A DNA stretch of 64,000 nucleotides from contig CM056383.1 of NCBI GenBank assembly GCA_029718625.1, positions 18,500,722 to 18,564,721 on the forward strand, read 5' to 3'. Shown here in pieces: positions 11,524 to 23,699 of this stretch. This stretch comes from Synaphobranchus kaupii (Eukaryota > Chordata > Actinopteri > Anguilliformes > Synaphobranchidae). Every line of letters starts with the position of its first letter. Positions within the stretch are counted from its first letter, which is position 1. A program made the position numbers and the translations under genes. Under the pieces are notes generated by a model, which ran no database searches, was not told where the DNA came from, and saw only the letters and a list, made by a program, of their open reading frames with translations.

Positions 11524-12057
11524 CACTGCCCGGCCAAAAAAAAAAGTCGCAGTTGCACCAGTCATGCATAGTGCCCACTGTACAAGCCTCTGGAGGCAGT
11601 GTTATGATCTGGGGTTGCTTCAATCGGTCAGGTCTAGGCTCAGCAACGTTATGCAGCAATAAAATGAAGTCAGATGAGTACCTGAATGTACTGAATGACC
11701 AGGTTATCCCATCAATGGGCATATTCCAGGACGACAATGCCAAGATTCATCGGGCTCAAATTGTGAAAGAGTGGTTCAGGGAGCATGAGGAATCATTTTC
11801 ACACATGAATTGGCCACCAGAGTCCTGACCTTAACCCCATTGAAAGTTTTTGGGATGTGCTTCACGGAGTGGTTCGACTCTCCCGTCGTCAATACAAGAT
11901 CTCGGCCAAAAATGAATGCAAGTCTGGATGGAAATAAATGTTGTGACATTGCATAAGGTTGTCGAAACAATGCCACGACGAATGCGCGCCATCATCAAAG
12001 CTAAAGGCGGTCCATCAAAATATTACAGTGTGCGACTTTTTTTTTGGCCGGGCAGTG
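11524..12057 (+). mobile_element. Deleted Tc1-like element, copy 1 (534 bp)
   Basis: Ends CACTGCCCGGCC / GGCCGGGCAGTG with A/T runs and GTCGCA next to them, and TA duplicated at 11522-11523 and 12058-12059. It sits in the foldback element, whose empty site is visible at about 62708. It encodes only the C-terminal part of a Tc1 transposase: [10 protein letters not shown], then [11 protein letters not shown] with the second catalytic Asp, then, after a frameshift, PDLNPIES with the Glu position. The N-terminal DNA-binding half and first catalytic Asp are absent, so it is non-autonomous. Two sister copies lie at 25649 and 52993. Confidence 0.95.
11569..12005 (+). pseudogene. Tc1 transposase C-terminal fragment
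   Basis: The frame to 11828 carries [16 protein letters not shown] and [20 protein letters not shown], typical of the DDE catalytic domain of Tc1-type transposases. A frameshift just before PDLNPIE ends it at 'PPES*'. The same lesion is present in both other copies in the window. Coding similarity continues to the 'MPRRMRAIIKAK' C-terminus at about 12000. There is no start codon context and no DNA-binding domain. Confidence 0.9.
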
Positions 12058-12110
12058 TAGTATCGCTTATAAGAGTAAGAGTACCATAATAGAAGTTATC
12101 AAGAGTATTT

Positions 12111-12950
12111 TGATGTTGTTGGGTCACAGACATCAGGAAGTCATGGCATGCAAAGGATATGCGACCAACTATTAAAAATGATTACTTTATTCTACATTAT
12201 GTTAAACTGTCCAATATTTTTTGATGCCCATAAATGAGGGGGGCTATGTACAAAAGGTTCTATAATTTCTAAACGGTTCATCCGTTATGGATCAAAATAC
12301 CCTGAAATTAAAGCTGACAGTCTGCACTTCAACCTCGTTGTCATTGTATCCTCAAACTCAAAGTGATAGAGTACAGAACCAAAATAACAAAAAATGTGTC
12401 ACTGTCCAATGAGTTATGGTGCTCACTATGAGAGATATCAAAACCACAAAAAGGCCTGTAATAACAGAACTGTGATTACTCAGCCGACACATCTGAAAAA
12501 TGCATCCAAATCTGCCAACATGTAGGCGGAGAGGCTGTTGACACATTTGTATTTATCCACATTTCACAGGATTTAACCTTGTTTGTTCTTTGTCTCAGAG
12601 AGAAGCAGCGTTTAGCTTTCACCCTGTCATGAGCCTTCCAGTGGCAGACCAGGCAGACAGTATGGTAATAATGCTTCACAGAGGGAAGAGTGAAGGTCAT
12701 TCTTGGACATGGCCTCTTGCTGCAGGGGACACCAATCCTTTCCCAAAGGTGGAAAAGGTTTTTGTTGCCACTGAACGAAAAATCATACTTTTACTCAATC
12801 ACCAAAGAGAGAAACCTATACCCTTCCATATTAGAAAAAGCCAGCAAGCAAACAAAAAAACAGACACATTAAAAATCAATAATAATCCTCATCATCATCA
12901 TCATCATCACTCGCTCAATTCCAAAAAGGATAATGGCATTCTCTTCCAAA
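12111..12950. other. Non-coding, with an unrecognised open frame
   Basis: AT-rich DNA. An open frame at 12590-13096 follows a polypyrimidine stretch ending in 'tttgtctcag' (12599), so an exon beginning here is possible. The protein (FHPVMSLPVADQAD...) is not recognised, and the frame runs on into the hAT MITE, which argues against a real gene. An (ATC)n run lies at 12889-12909. Confidence 0.35.
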
Positions 12951-12958
12951 CTCTACTC

Positions 12959-13689
12959 CAGTGGTTCTCAACCCTGGTCCTGGGGACCCCTGTGTATGCT
13001 AGTTTTCGTTCCAACCACAATTGCAATACCAGAATTTTAACAAGCTGTGATTTTTTCTTAATTAGGTGTTTTTATTGTATAGAGAGAACACTTTAAACTC
13101 TTTACTCTCTTAAGCCACGTTATGTTAGCAATAGCTATGCATGCTTGGAAGAAAAAAAATCCATGTTCGTTATGCTTATTGTGTTATATTGCAAACAATT
13201 ACAAAGAAGAGGTAAGAACTCAGGTGAATAGGCTCCTAATTAGGTAATTGAACACAAGTTTAAGTTCCTTCATAATTTTTTCCTTAAACTTGTTAACACA
13301 ATGCAGGTTTGGCTCGTTATCATTTGCTTTGTCTTTGAATTCTTCATTATTTACCAAACGGTTAGTTTTAGTGGCCATGTGTCCACAGTTTCACCAATTA
13401 TGAGCCAATTGATTCACCTCAGTCTTTAATTTGATCAGTTAAAACATTTTTTACCTCCTTTTAATTGTTTACAATACAGCACAATGTGAATATTGGACTT
13501 TTATTCTTCATGGCATGCATAGCTATTACTAACATAATGTGGCTTAAGAATGTAAATAATCCCTCTAAACATTAAAAACACCTAATTAAGAAAAATGAAC
13601 AGCTTGTTAAAATTCAAGTATTGCAATTGTGGTTGGAACGGAAACCAGCATACACAGGGGGTCCCCAGGACCAGGGTTGAGAACCACTG
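12959..13689. mobile_element. hAT-type MITE (731 bp)
   Basis: Ends CAGTGGTTCTCAACCCTGG and its inverse CCAGGGTTGAGAACCACTG. The perfect 8-bp target duplication CTCTACTC is at 12951-12958 and 13690-13697. The whole element is an imperfect long inverted repeat: GGACCCC, GTTCCAACCACAATTGCAAT and TAATTAGGTGTTT recur inverted in the right half. CAGTGG ends plus an 8-bp duplication are diagnostic of the hAT superfamily. There is no transposase. Confidence 0.93.
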
Positions 13690-14875
13690 CTCTACTCAGC
13701 TGTATGAGAAGAGACATTTTCCTGACCCACGCATAAGCATTTAGATGCATACTATATGTGTGTGGATTTCAATTGAAGCTGCTGCACAAAAGTGGATTGA
13801 AGCAGCCCGCAGGGCCGCTGCCGCTGCTCCCAGTTCTCAAAGTGATCAAAGGCAAGGAGCTCGCTGCTGTCTGGAAGCACAGGCAGCTACTCCTTTGATC
13901 CTCCATCGCACTGACTTCAGTTTGACCCCACACTTTTCTTCACAGTGGCCACACAAAAGGCTTTAACAAACTAGACTGTGGAACAATTTGTGTTCATTAA
14001 GATTCATGACATCACAGAAACACCAGCCCAAAATACAAAATACAACATATGTAACATTTAAAAAGAAAGGCAATTAAAACATCAAAACAGAAAAAATGCC
14101 ACATTGATTGCAGACAGGCTTTTTTTTATTTATTTTCCTCATAAGACATGCTTTGCACATCTTACAATTTAATTCAGTTGATGTTTCAATTGTAATAATA
14201 AAAAAAGACTAGATTGAGGGTTTTAAAAGGGATTTTGCCTAGAATAATCAGTGACGTTTTCAGGGGTTCCTAATACTGTATTTTGAGTAGATGACAGAAC
14301 ATTTTATACAATGTGCAACACAGGCATATGCTACTATGTTTAATGCCAGTCCTCAGTTGTAGGATGATTTATGGTTTTATTATATATTCAGAGATATTTC
14401 AGAAATAATGATATGTGACATCCACAGATGACAACATTCTACTGAGAGTATTTTTGAACGTTTTAAAAAGTTTCAAGACAGATGGATTTGACTTTGGGAA
14501 TTCAGTGCATTAACCAATAATAGCTACAATTTGAATAACAAGCTTGCTGCATTTTCTAACTCTCTCTGACTAATGACAATGACACTCATTATATCAGCAC
14601 TAGTTTTCAGACAATGACATACAGTAGTTCTGTGCCAATGCCGGTGTTCAGAATTTGGATGGTGATGTAAGACTGTTTCTCTGTGTATCACAAAGGTTCT
14701 GATGCATTGGTTCCCATCTCAAAGTTACGAGTGTAGTCAGTGAAGAACAATGCTGTCATTTCCCGACAGTCAGATTCCTGTAAGCAGCTTTGTATTCAAG
14801 GGAGTTCCAGCGGATCCACAAACAGGTGTTCATCAAACAACAAACCAGATGGACGGAGGGGCGAAAGTCAAATTC

Positions 14876-14909
14876 ACCCCCCCCCCCACACACACACACA
14901 CACACACAC
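14876..14909. repeat. Poly-C / (CA)n microsatellite
   Basis: A run of about 11 C followed by about 11 CA units. Confidence 0.95.
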
Positions 14910-16008
14910 TCCCAATGCCGCAGTCACACAAATCACCTCAAAGTGGAATTCCCAAAACATGCTCACTAGCATAAATATAACAGGATGTGAAACTGCGCCA
15001 CATCCATAAGACAAGAAAAAACCTTGTCAAACGGACAGCATAAGAAAATAAAGTGTCCGTTGGCAGCATGCTTCTTGGCTTTACCAAGAAATTGCTGGTT
15101 CTCCACCAAACTGAGGGAGAAGATTCTCATTGTCATGTTTTTCTGTTTTTATGAACCATGGCATTTAATATTGGCAGACATCTCAACAACAGTACCCTCA
15201 CATCCATAAATATCAATCAAAAAAGAAAAGTACACAACAATAATTAAAAGAAAAATAATGTTATATTCAAAACAAAATCATGCCTTTATCTAAAATATTT
15301 TCCAGGACTTCACTGTTCAAAACTAACATTCTACCCATTCAGGCATGCTGGGGTATCATTTATAAAATCACATTGTTTCATCATCACCACTATCAGATTT
15401 GCCCACAGGAGCCCTTTACCAAATGTACACCTTTAGTGACTGATAAGTTTGCTCCCATGAAAAACAGGGCCAGCAATGTTAGACATGTGTCTGTTTCTGT
15501 GCTTTAAGAAGAACATTTTATTCCACCAAGAAGCACTTTGAGTTGCTTAATTCTTTGTATGAAAGGTACTCTTCAGATAAGGTTGTTTCACCATTCTACA
15601 AGTGCCCCTCTTTTATAACCTTTGGTCAAATGGTTTATTTTAGGCTACATGGTCTTAAAACTCATAGGTCCATAGGCCTAATCGAATGGCAGTGGGTGAT
15701 GTGTAAACTGTTACAAAATAACTACATCAACACTCTAGTGTTCACAGTTTTTTAGTTCTACTTTGATTCATAAAAAGAGCAGTGCAGTGTGTTGAACATC
15801 AAGTCGCAATGTGCTGTTACTCTGGCTGCTGAATAGGGGCACTGTGCTCGGTGTGACATTCTTAAATATGTCACTCACTATTTCAATGGGTACACCACAA
15901 CACCCCCGACACAATCACCAACACAGCAAACATGTCAACAATTGTTTCAAAACCACTACTAAAAGGGAGTGTAGTGCTCTAGGTGAACCAAAGTGAAACA
16001 AGAACATG

Positions 16009-16011
<3 letters not shown>

Positions 16012-16042
<31 letters not shown>
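16012..16042. repeat. (TA)n microsatellite
   Basis: Fifteen uninterrupted AT/TA dinucleotides. Confidence 0.95.
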
Positions 16043-16047
<5 letters not shown>

Positions 16048-17029
16048 TATGTTTAATAAAGGTTAAACAAATACATACTTACAGAAAGAACAACACAGTC
16101 AATTGCCTATCTGAAACTTTAACATCCTCAAGCCTAAACCTATATGGTTCTCATCAATAGCGAACATGATTTTTCTTTATTATACTCCACCCTGAGCAGA
16201 ATTAATTAAACATTCTATGGAGAAAAAAAAGGAATTGATCAATTAATAAAGTCACATTATCAATCCCCAAACTTGAGGGCTCCACAGGTGAATCATCACC
16301 AAGACCATGACATGTCAATAAAACATGGGTTGGGGCATGGAACAAGACTTTTTAAGGAGGGTCCTCTGAATTATGCACAGAGTGCAGACCAGATTTACAT
16401 TCAGACTGCCAGCTGTATGCTGCTATGCTGACCTCTGTCTCATTAAAGGCACAGCAATGCAAGGCCCCCTTCACTAAATGGCTTTAAATACGAGGCAAAG
16501 GTGTACAAAGAAGAACCTTTAGCAAATCTTTGCTTTACTGCACTTAAAACGAACTCGCAATGAACAGAAGACTCAGTGATGAATACATCACAGGCAAATT
16601 TAATAGTAGGGTGACATTTGCAGCATTTCTAACGTCATAAACATTACTTGGGGTTAAGTGCCACTTGGAGGAGGCTGAGAAGGGCATTGTATAATCTAAT
16701 CATTGCTCAAACACTGGGGAAACATGAACAGACAAATAGGATGAACAATTCCTAATGGATTGAAAAGTCTTCACCCTCATGTTGCTGACCCTGGGCTTTC
16801 ATATGCAATATATAACATTTTGCAGATGAAAAATGTTTTTTTAAGTGTCTAGTGGTTGAAGTTGAAAAGCTGAAACGGTTAAAAAATGTATGGATGAGAA
16901 GCTCAGTATTCTTACTTGACCCGTGTGGTGACAATTCTTTGCAATGTGAAATGCTTTTCAAAATGGCGCAGCAGCACACATGGCTGAAAAATGTGTTCAC
17001 CTCTCAGTAGGTCAGTTATGTAGGCTGTT

Positions 17030-17405
17030 TGTGGACCATTGTGCGGAAGGTGATACCCTCTTTCGAATGAGATGTTAAAGTGAGGTCCTGACTCACTGTG
17101 ATCATTATGGATCCCACAGCAGTTATCACAAACAGTAGGGGGTTCCCTGGTGTCTTGGGAAAATTCACTAACTGACTTTCATAACCTGGCCACATAATCA
17201 TCTCCCATTTTAATTTGTTTGATATTTCCTCCCTCTCCTCTGCTGATCTGTGGTGAGCATTCTGACTCAAAATGGCTGCCCTGCGTTATACAGGCGGTGC
17301 TATACATTGGTAATGGTTGAGAGGAGTTTCCCCCCTTCACTGTAAAACACCTTGAAATCATGATATGATAACTGCTAGATAAATGCAATACATTATTATT
17401 TAAAT
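17030..17405 (+). repeat. Fish retroposon 3' region (LINE/SINE-like)
   Basis: The ordered blocks resemble a repeat common in fish genomes: 'gagatgttaaagtgaggtcctgactc', 'atcattatggatcccacagca', 'aaaatggctgcc', then a tail with 'actgtaaaacaccttga' and 'tagataaatgcaatacattatta'. The terminal 'aaatgcaat..attatta' tail is typical of L2/RTE-type LINEs and their dependent SINEs. Recognition is from memory of the pattern and the family name is uncertain. Confidence 0.55.
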
Positions 17406-19840
17406 GTTTTCTCAAACAGCCTTAAACCATGTGCTGGAAAGCTGGACCATGCGCTGGACCAGTGCTGTGGTACTTTCATCACATTTCCCTACATTCCCTG
17501 GCTTCATAAACTCTTTCCTTCCCATATGAGAGAGTGAATATTGTGCTATTAACCTTAAAATATTTCATTAAAATATATATATTTTTTAAATGTGAAATGG
17601 TTTTCTATGCTTGCATATGCTGTATTCACTTGCTTTGTACTTGTTAGTGGTCTGCATCCTGACTCGAACCGAAAATGAAAACAGAAGTATTTCATAGCAC
17701 AGTGACAAACTTATTAACGCCACTTTTAACAGAAGTAAAAATGTTACTAAAGCTAGCTGGCTATAACCTGTTCTGATCATTATGAATTAAGATATAAATT
17801 ATTCCCCCATTTTACAATGCAATGATATTGTTACTGGTATTGGGTATCGGGTATGGCTTATGTACTCTACTCATAAAGATGCTCCGACACCCAGACCCGA
17901 TACCGAAAATGCCACATAGCGCCGAGTTGAATTGTAATTTACATTTATGAATAAAATTCACAAAGTGACTTCTTAAGCTTAAGGTATTTTTGTAATTTAG
18001 TTATCAAAATGTTTTAGCATTGACAAGCATTATTTTGTTCACCTAAAATAACTTAAATGCTAAAAAAGTAAATCTAGCTAGTCTTGGTTGGCTAAGCTAG
18101 ACATTGCATAGGTTGAACTTATATTGGGTATTTGGGTTGTGAGACAAAATATTTTTGATTGAGTTAGTTTCACGCACCATCCGTGAAATCGGGACTGAAA
18201 TGACTCACTTGCTCCATTACAGACTGCATTACTCCTCTCCGTGAAAAATCCTGTTGTGATAGGGCTTAACACCAATAGGTTACGTTAATTGAGTAATCAT
18301 ACTTGTAGCGTATCAGTGTTAAACACCGCTTAGGTTTCATGTAAGGAAAAGCTATAAACCCCTACTGGAAAAACTCTTAGGGGAAACACTGGTGTGTGTG
18401 TGCGTGTGTGAATTTCATAGCTAATAAGTTTTTGATGGAAGAAAATCATGGGAAAACAAAATGAAATACCAAGTTCACTAAAGGCCAAGGCAACATTTTA
18501 TTGAAAATTGAGACATAATCTATTCTACAGAAACTTGGTCACAGCATCATAGACTGTTTTAATGAAAATTGGTTTTAAGTCCATGTTATGTTTTATTGGA
18601 AACGAGTGACAGTTCCATGTTATAATTTATTGGAACTCAGTGACAGTTTTGTGTTCAAAAAAATGATAAACACTCCATGATCTTGAAAACCAGCACTATC
18701 ACTTTTATGGTAACAGAAAGTACTCATATTGGTACTAGGTACAAGCAAGTACCAAAACCTGACCAGTACTTGTAATCGACCTGAAAAAAATTGCATCGGT
18801 GCATCTCTACTTTATGTAAACACAAAGCCTACTGAAAAAAAAACAAGAAAGTCACTCCTCTGCTGTTTGTTGTAGAGGTACAAGTGTACAACATATTGAC
18901 ATCATGTTTTTACAGTGTAAGAAATAAGCGTGAAAGCTCAAATACGGCCATTTTAATTTGCTAGTTGAAGATAATGGTACACTACAAAAACTAGAAGCTT
19001 TGCTTTGCCCCATTGTTGTCGATCATTGTTAACAGCTGGCGGAAGTGTTGCTCCCGTCCGTCCTGCAATGGCAAGCACCTTCAGTAGCAGCTCTACTGCA
19101 GGAAGCACTGCATTATTTTCAATTGTGCTGTATGGTGTTTTTGGCTTGTTATTTCAGTGGTCAGGCTCTATCAGGTTGGGACTTGTCTGGCTGGTTCGGG
19201 TTTGGCCATAAAGACATCGGCCTTAGGCGGTCCTGATTTCTAGCCTGATGCAGCTAGCTCTTGTTATTGAAAATTTTCCAGAAAAATACAGGTGGGTATC
19301 ATGAGCTGGTATTCAGTTAATCTTGTACCTGTGCCCCAGCTGTAGAGAGACATATCCAACCCTGCTGTTTTCAAAAGAGAAATTATCACTTGCTACATTA
19401 TACAGTGTGTTGCATTACCTATAGAACTTTGAATGTCTTGGAAATTTGGTAGAACATAAATGATTTGCATTTGAATCCATTGCCTTACATTTTCATGTTT
19501 GCACTCTCCAGAAAAGATTAATATAAAAATGAACGTATTAATTTGAAGCAGGGCCGTGCAGAGAACTTTTGAATGGCCAGTGCTCAAAGTGAAAACAGGG
19601 TACACAAACCTAGAAAAAATGTTTTACGACACCCAGTTATTGTACAACATATATTTTACCAAAATGAATGAATGAAAATTGATGACAGCAACAATAACAA
19701 TACAAATACAATTTTATTAATCAAGTCAAAGGGGCACATTTGGCACTTGGGGCAAAAGGGGCAGGTGCTTGGGCAGCCAGAGCCCCCCTCTCCCACCCCC
19801 CACACATGCCTGATTTGAAGTCATTATTAATAAATAATGT
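17406..19840. other. Non-coding stretch
   Basis: AT-rich DNA without recognisable genes. The part from about 19555 to 19800 (GGGCCGTGCAGAGAAC, GGGGCAGGTGCTTGGGC) looks like a worn piece of a repeat found widely in fish, but I cannot define its ends. Confidence 0.4.
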
Positions 19841-19859
19841 TAAAATATTTATATTGGCA

Positions 19860-20340
19860 CCTAACATGGGGGCTGAACATTTGGAATGTCCAATTAGCAA
19901 TATGCAAGCACAGCCGTGTTCATGCTTGATCCCCTCTGCTGTAACATGCGGTCCACAGGCGCCCGATCGAACAGCGGGAGTCGCTAGAGAGTGATGAAAT
20001 GTGGGCTCCTAACCGACGGAACACTCCTGTACCCTGGGCGATGCAATCGGCAATTGAAGAGTGTTTTTTCCAGTCCAGTTTTGAGAAACCATATTTTTCA
20101 AGGTGGGTATAATTTATAAATGTATATACTGATAAACGCAGAGATATTTTCAGTTTGACTTTTCTTAGGGATTTAAGTTTAAAAATGTGAATTTTTATGC
20201 AAAAACTCCACCAATTTAAAATAAACAAAAATGTAGATTTTCTCAAAATTGGTAAAGGTGAGCTGCGTGCATTTTGGGAAAAGGTTCTTCAATTGTGTGT
20301 CGCCCTATGGAGCTACCGGCCACTGTTGGCACTGTCATGG
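19860..20340 (-). mobile_element. tRNA-derived SINE, copy 1, split by an insertion
   Basis: Blocks 19862-20056 and 20290-20340 match the SINE at 23700-24182 in order ('ggggctgaacat', 'ggaatgtccaat', 'gcgcccgatcgaacagcg', 'gtcgctagagag', 'gatgcaatcg', 'cgccctatggagcta'). The promoter end with the A and B boxes is missing. A 233-bp AT-rich segment (20057-20289) interrupts it, flanked by CAATTG on both sides. Confidence 0.75.
20057..20289. mobile_element. 233-bp insertion in the SINE
   Basis: The segment interrupts a SINE whose uninterrupted relative reads straight through this point. CAATTG flanks both sides (20051-20056 and 20290-20295), consistent with a 6-bp target duplication, although that word is also a palindrome. 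The ends start AAGAGTG and AAGAACC when both are read inward, a weak inverted repeat. No coding capacity. Confidence 0.5.
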
Positions 20341-22331
20341 TAGGAAATAAATACATTTTGAATGGGAAAATGATCAATTAATGATAAAGAAAATACCTGC
20401 TTCTTGGATGTTACTTGCCATTACAATTTTCTAAATATTAAAATCCACAATGGGAATTTGTATCTATTCTGAAAACATATTTTATTTTGTGGGAGAAAAA
20501 AAGCCTCAAGCACCTCAAACATACCCTGCAGTCTCACCACAATCTGTATTTTCTGAAATCTATTCTATACAAGTACAATCACAAGTTAAGCAGCTGCTCA
20601 ATTAACTGGAAAATTAATTTGAAAAAGGAATTAACTTGGAATAAACTGAAAATGTCGTGCCGAGGTCTAGCAAACAAAACTTGTATTTGTACTAATGGCA
20701 AAGCCCCATTTGTTCAGACTGAATCTGGGTCTCTGTTTCTTATACTCCCACAATTCCCGCTGGTAAGTGACTGTCCTGCTGTGTCTTTTGCCTGCTCCCT
20801 CTTGTCTACCACTTTTATGTGTCACACAGCCATCATTAGGGCAGTGCTAAATGCTAAAGGTACCATTGTGTGCCACTACTCTGGCACACAATGGTCCCTA
20901 CTCTGTTTACCCATTTTTTTTTTAAAGAAGCTGTAGGTGGGGAGAATGTCTGTCTTGGCTCCCTCTCATTCATCCCTCTACAGGAGTATTGGTGCTGGCT
21001 ACGGCAATGGCTGACTGCAAAGTTTAGAAAGCAGATTCAGACTGTGATAATTGACCTCACAGTAAACCCCGAGCGGCAGACAGCACTGTCACGGCATTTA
21101 TTTAAGGGCTGTGATCAGGTGTCAGGAGGGCGGAGTGAAAATCTAAACCACCCCCAACACCCTGGGTGGCGCATTTCCCGATGACAAGGTAAGATCTCGA
21201 CGATGACTCTTTTGAGGCTGTTCTGTGCTGCTGGCAGCCACCAGACATTGACAGCAAACAGATCTGCGGTATTTACGCCTAGAAATGTCTCTTTTCTTCA
21301 TTCGGTGCCATTTAATGCATGGGGCAAAACAAGATCCTGCTTTTCTCATGCATAACATTAGGAGATTGCGCATAAACAAGTCACCAGCTGCTCCTTTCTA
21401 TGCATGACCAATAGCATATTAGGGTGTGAAGCTGCGGGGACGGGAGGGCTACTTCACTTGTTTTTACGTGTAGATTTCAAATTTACGGAAAGGTATTGCT
21501 GCCAAGGGGGAAAAAAGAATGCAAAAAATCTTTTTTGTTGGCAGTAGGAAATCTTTCAGGAAAAATCAGCTGATTAAAATTCAATGATGGCACCTTTGTT
21601 TATCTCGTGTCTGCATGCCAACTGCCTTTTTATTCCGAACTCTGCCACATCTTCCTTTAGAGAGCACATCCTTGTGCTTATGCTATATGCACCTCCACCA
21701 CACAGTGTCTTGGGCATGTTCATGGGGATCATCAACACTGCATTAATTGGCACCAACTGCACGAGAAAAGCAGAATCTGGTTTTGCTCCTGCAGTAAATG
21801 GCACCCAAAGCAGCTCCTATCGGGATTGGACAGGGCGCCAGAGGTTCGGCAGTCGTGCTGAAACCTGCACGTGCTCTGTGTGATAAACTGTGCAGCCTTC
21901 TTGGAGGTAGGCAGCCACGAGCAGGGCGTTGTGAAGCCGGGCAGGCTTTCTCACATATCACAAACTGACCCAAATTCAATGGTCCCAGTTTTTGAGCCCA
22001 TGTCCCAGTTTGTCCACATCTGTGGACAGTGAGACGAAGCAGCATTTGCGTTGCAGTGCTTATGACCAGAACGTGTAAATTCTAGCAGCGTCTCAAACCT
22101 ACTGAAATAGCATCCTTGTGAAAATGTTAACTTTTTTCCATTTATTTGCATCATTAACATAGCTACTGCTTTAGATTATACGTGACGCTTACAATCAAAT
22201 GATAAACGCAAACTGTTCTATGCCTTGCTTGAATAAAATAAAACAATAAAAAAGATCATAATAGGAGAATATTGATGCCTGTGAAATTAGACATGATGTG
22301 TTCCAGTTTTACACTGATATGTTTATGGATC
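20341..22331. other. Non-coding stretch
   Basis: No gene recognised. It contains a hairpin at 20862-20895 (ACCATTGTGTGCCA with a 6-nt loop) and several open frames without known domains. Confidence 0.45.
20862..20895. repeat. Perfect 14-bp stem-loop
   Basis: ACCATTGTGTGCCA, loop CTACTC, TGGCACACAATGGT. It has no poly-T tract and no neighbouring gene, so its role is unknown. Confidence 0.85.
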
Positions 22332-22339
22332 TCTTAAGC

Positions 22340-23604
22340 CAGAGGTTCCCAACCTTTTACAACTCGCGGCCCACACGACCGACCACAAAAGCTTCCGCGG
22401 TCCACAACAGGGCTGGGCTAATGCTCAGCTAACAGCTGGGCTAATGAATTTTGACGCAACAAACAATAAAAGATAATAACACTAATGTTACAGAAAAAAA
22501 ACATTCAAGGATCCCGGGCTAATAGGGCGCTACTATATAATTGAAATGCACATTACTAAATGTGCAACCAGTAGCAACGCAATCACTGCTGTTAATTGAG
22601 AATGGACACAGAGTTAATTCACGAGCCAAATCAAATGCATACAAAACCACTGCTGATGTTATGTGCGATTAATCAAATGTGTTGTTACATCTAATTGACA
22701 AATTCAACCTTTAGTTATAGAAACGATAGTGTGGGATAGGCGGACAGAAACATGATAGTGACGTTATTTAAGTTAATTTGATTAAAAATTACTGGAGGGC
22801 CAGGCTAATGTTACTCAGAATGTTTTCATAAACAGTTGTAAAACATAGCTAGATAAAACTAGATCCCAGAGCCATAATTTACAATTACACAAAAAGCTTG
22901 TTCGGAATGGCTAGTTGTAAAGGAATGTATTTTGTGCATTCTGGCTAGCTATCGTTATTAAAAGCCAAGCTAGGTTTTGTGAGTAACGTTAAATGCATTC
23001 ACGTTTAAACAGTAGGCCTACAAACTAACCTGGCCACTCGACAATGACACTTAAGTTTCCATGCCACATTTTTTTATTCAAGTCATTATAAGTCTTTGAC
23101 GCGTCGTACGCTACATTGCGGGGGTTTTCAGACATTGCATATAACGTCAGCGCATATGTTTAAAATGTGCGATGATCGCTAGGTGGCATAATGGGATAAG
23201 AATGCCGCACTTTGCATTCAGTAGACTGGGCCTGGCGGTCGTCTGCGTTTGCATCAAAATGTGTGGGGTTAATTATTCAAGTATACAGAGTAAAATATGC
23301 AGTTGCATACCAAACATCAAGTATTTGAATAAACAGTCGCAATGAAAATAGGTGCCAGGGGTTCACTTCACAATAGAAATAGAATCAACACAGCTAAAAT
23401 GTTGGTCACATCAATCAAACAATTCTCCAGCCACTGTAGAGACCAATCAGAGCTCTCCCTAAATCTGATGTCTTATTTTTTGCAAAAATAATGAAAATAC
23501 GCGATTATTAAATTGTTATTTAATTTGGGGTAATACCTATTTTTTGACGATTTATTTTTTCAGTTTAAATAAAAAAATGACGGCCCACAGGTTGAAAACC
23601 TCTG
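22340..23604. mobile_element. hAT-like non-autonomous element (1265 bp)
   Basis: Ends CAGAGGTTCCCAACCTTTT and, inverted, CAGAGGTTTTCAACCTGTG. An 8-bp target duplication, TCTTAAGC (22332-22339) against TCTTAAAC (23605-23612), matches at 7 of 8 bases. The CAG(A/T)GGTT end and 8-bp duplication place it with hAT elements. Near the ends, 'gcggcccac' and 'tgacggcccacagg' are part of the terminal repeats. I see no transposase frame inside. Confidence 0.85.
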
Positions 23605-23699
23605 TCTTAAACAATGTAAATATAACTATGATACTTAAAGTATTTTTAGTCGCTGTACACATGAGCAGGTCATTCACTTGAGAAATGCAATCAAATCGA

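Larger units (their letters stand above)
9748..12110. mobile_element. Foldback element copy, interrupted twice
   Basis: Three blocks of this region match the palindrome at 62003-63068 in order. They are 9748-9935 (TTTCTCCTGA-type core, CATATCTGGCAGCAGAGT), 11445-11523 (AATTTACAGC ... CCATAGAGATC), and 12058-12110 (AAGAGTACC ... TATCAAGAGT). The gaps between blocks are exactly the solo LTR and the Tc1 element annotated separately. The copy lacks the outer AACCCCAATTCC ends, so it is truncated. It serves as the oldest layer of this nest. Confidence 0.85.
13698..17029. other. Long non-coding stretch with simple repeats
   Basis: Mostly unique AT-rich DNA of intron or intergenic character. Short open frames here have no recognisable domain. 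Simple repeats are poly-C plus (CA)n at 14876-14909 and (TA)n at 16012-16042. I found no splice-flanked exon I could defend. Confidence 0.5.

Noticed and set aside
12590..13096. A 168-codon frame after a splice-acceptor-like site
   Set aside because: It crosses an (ATC)n run and the left end of a hAT MITE, and the protein is not recognised.
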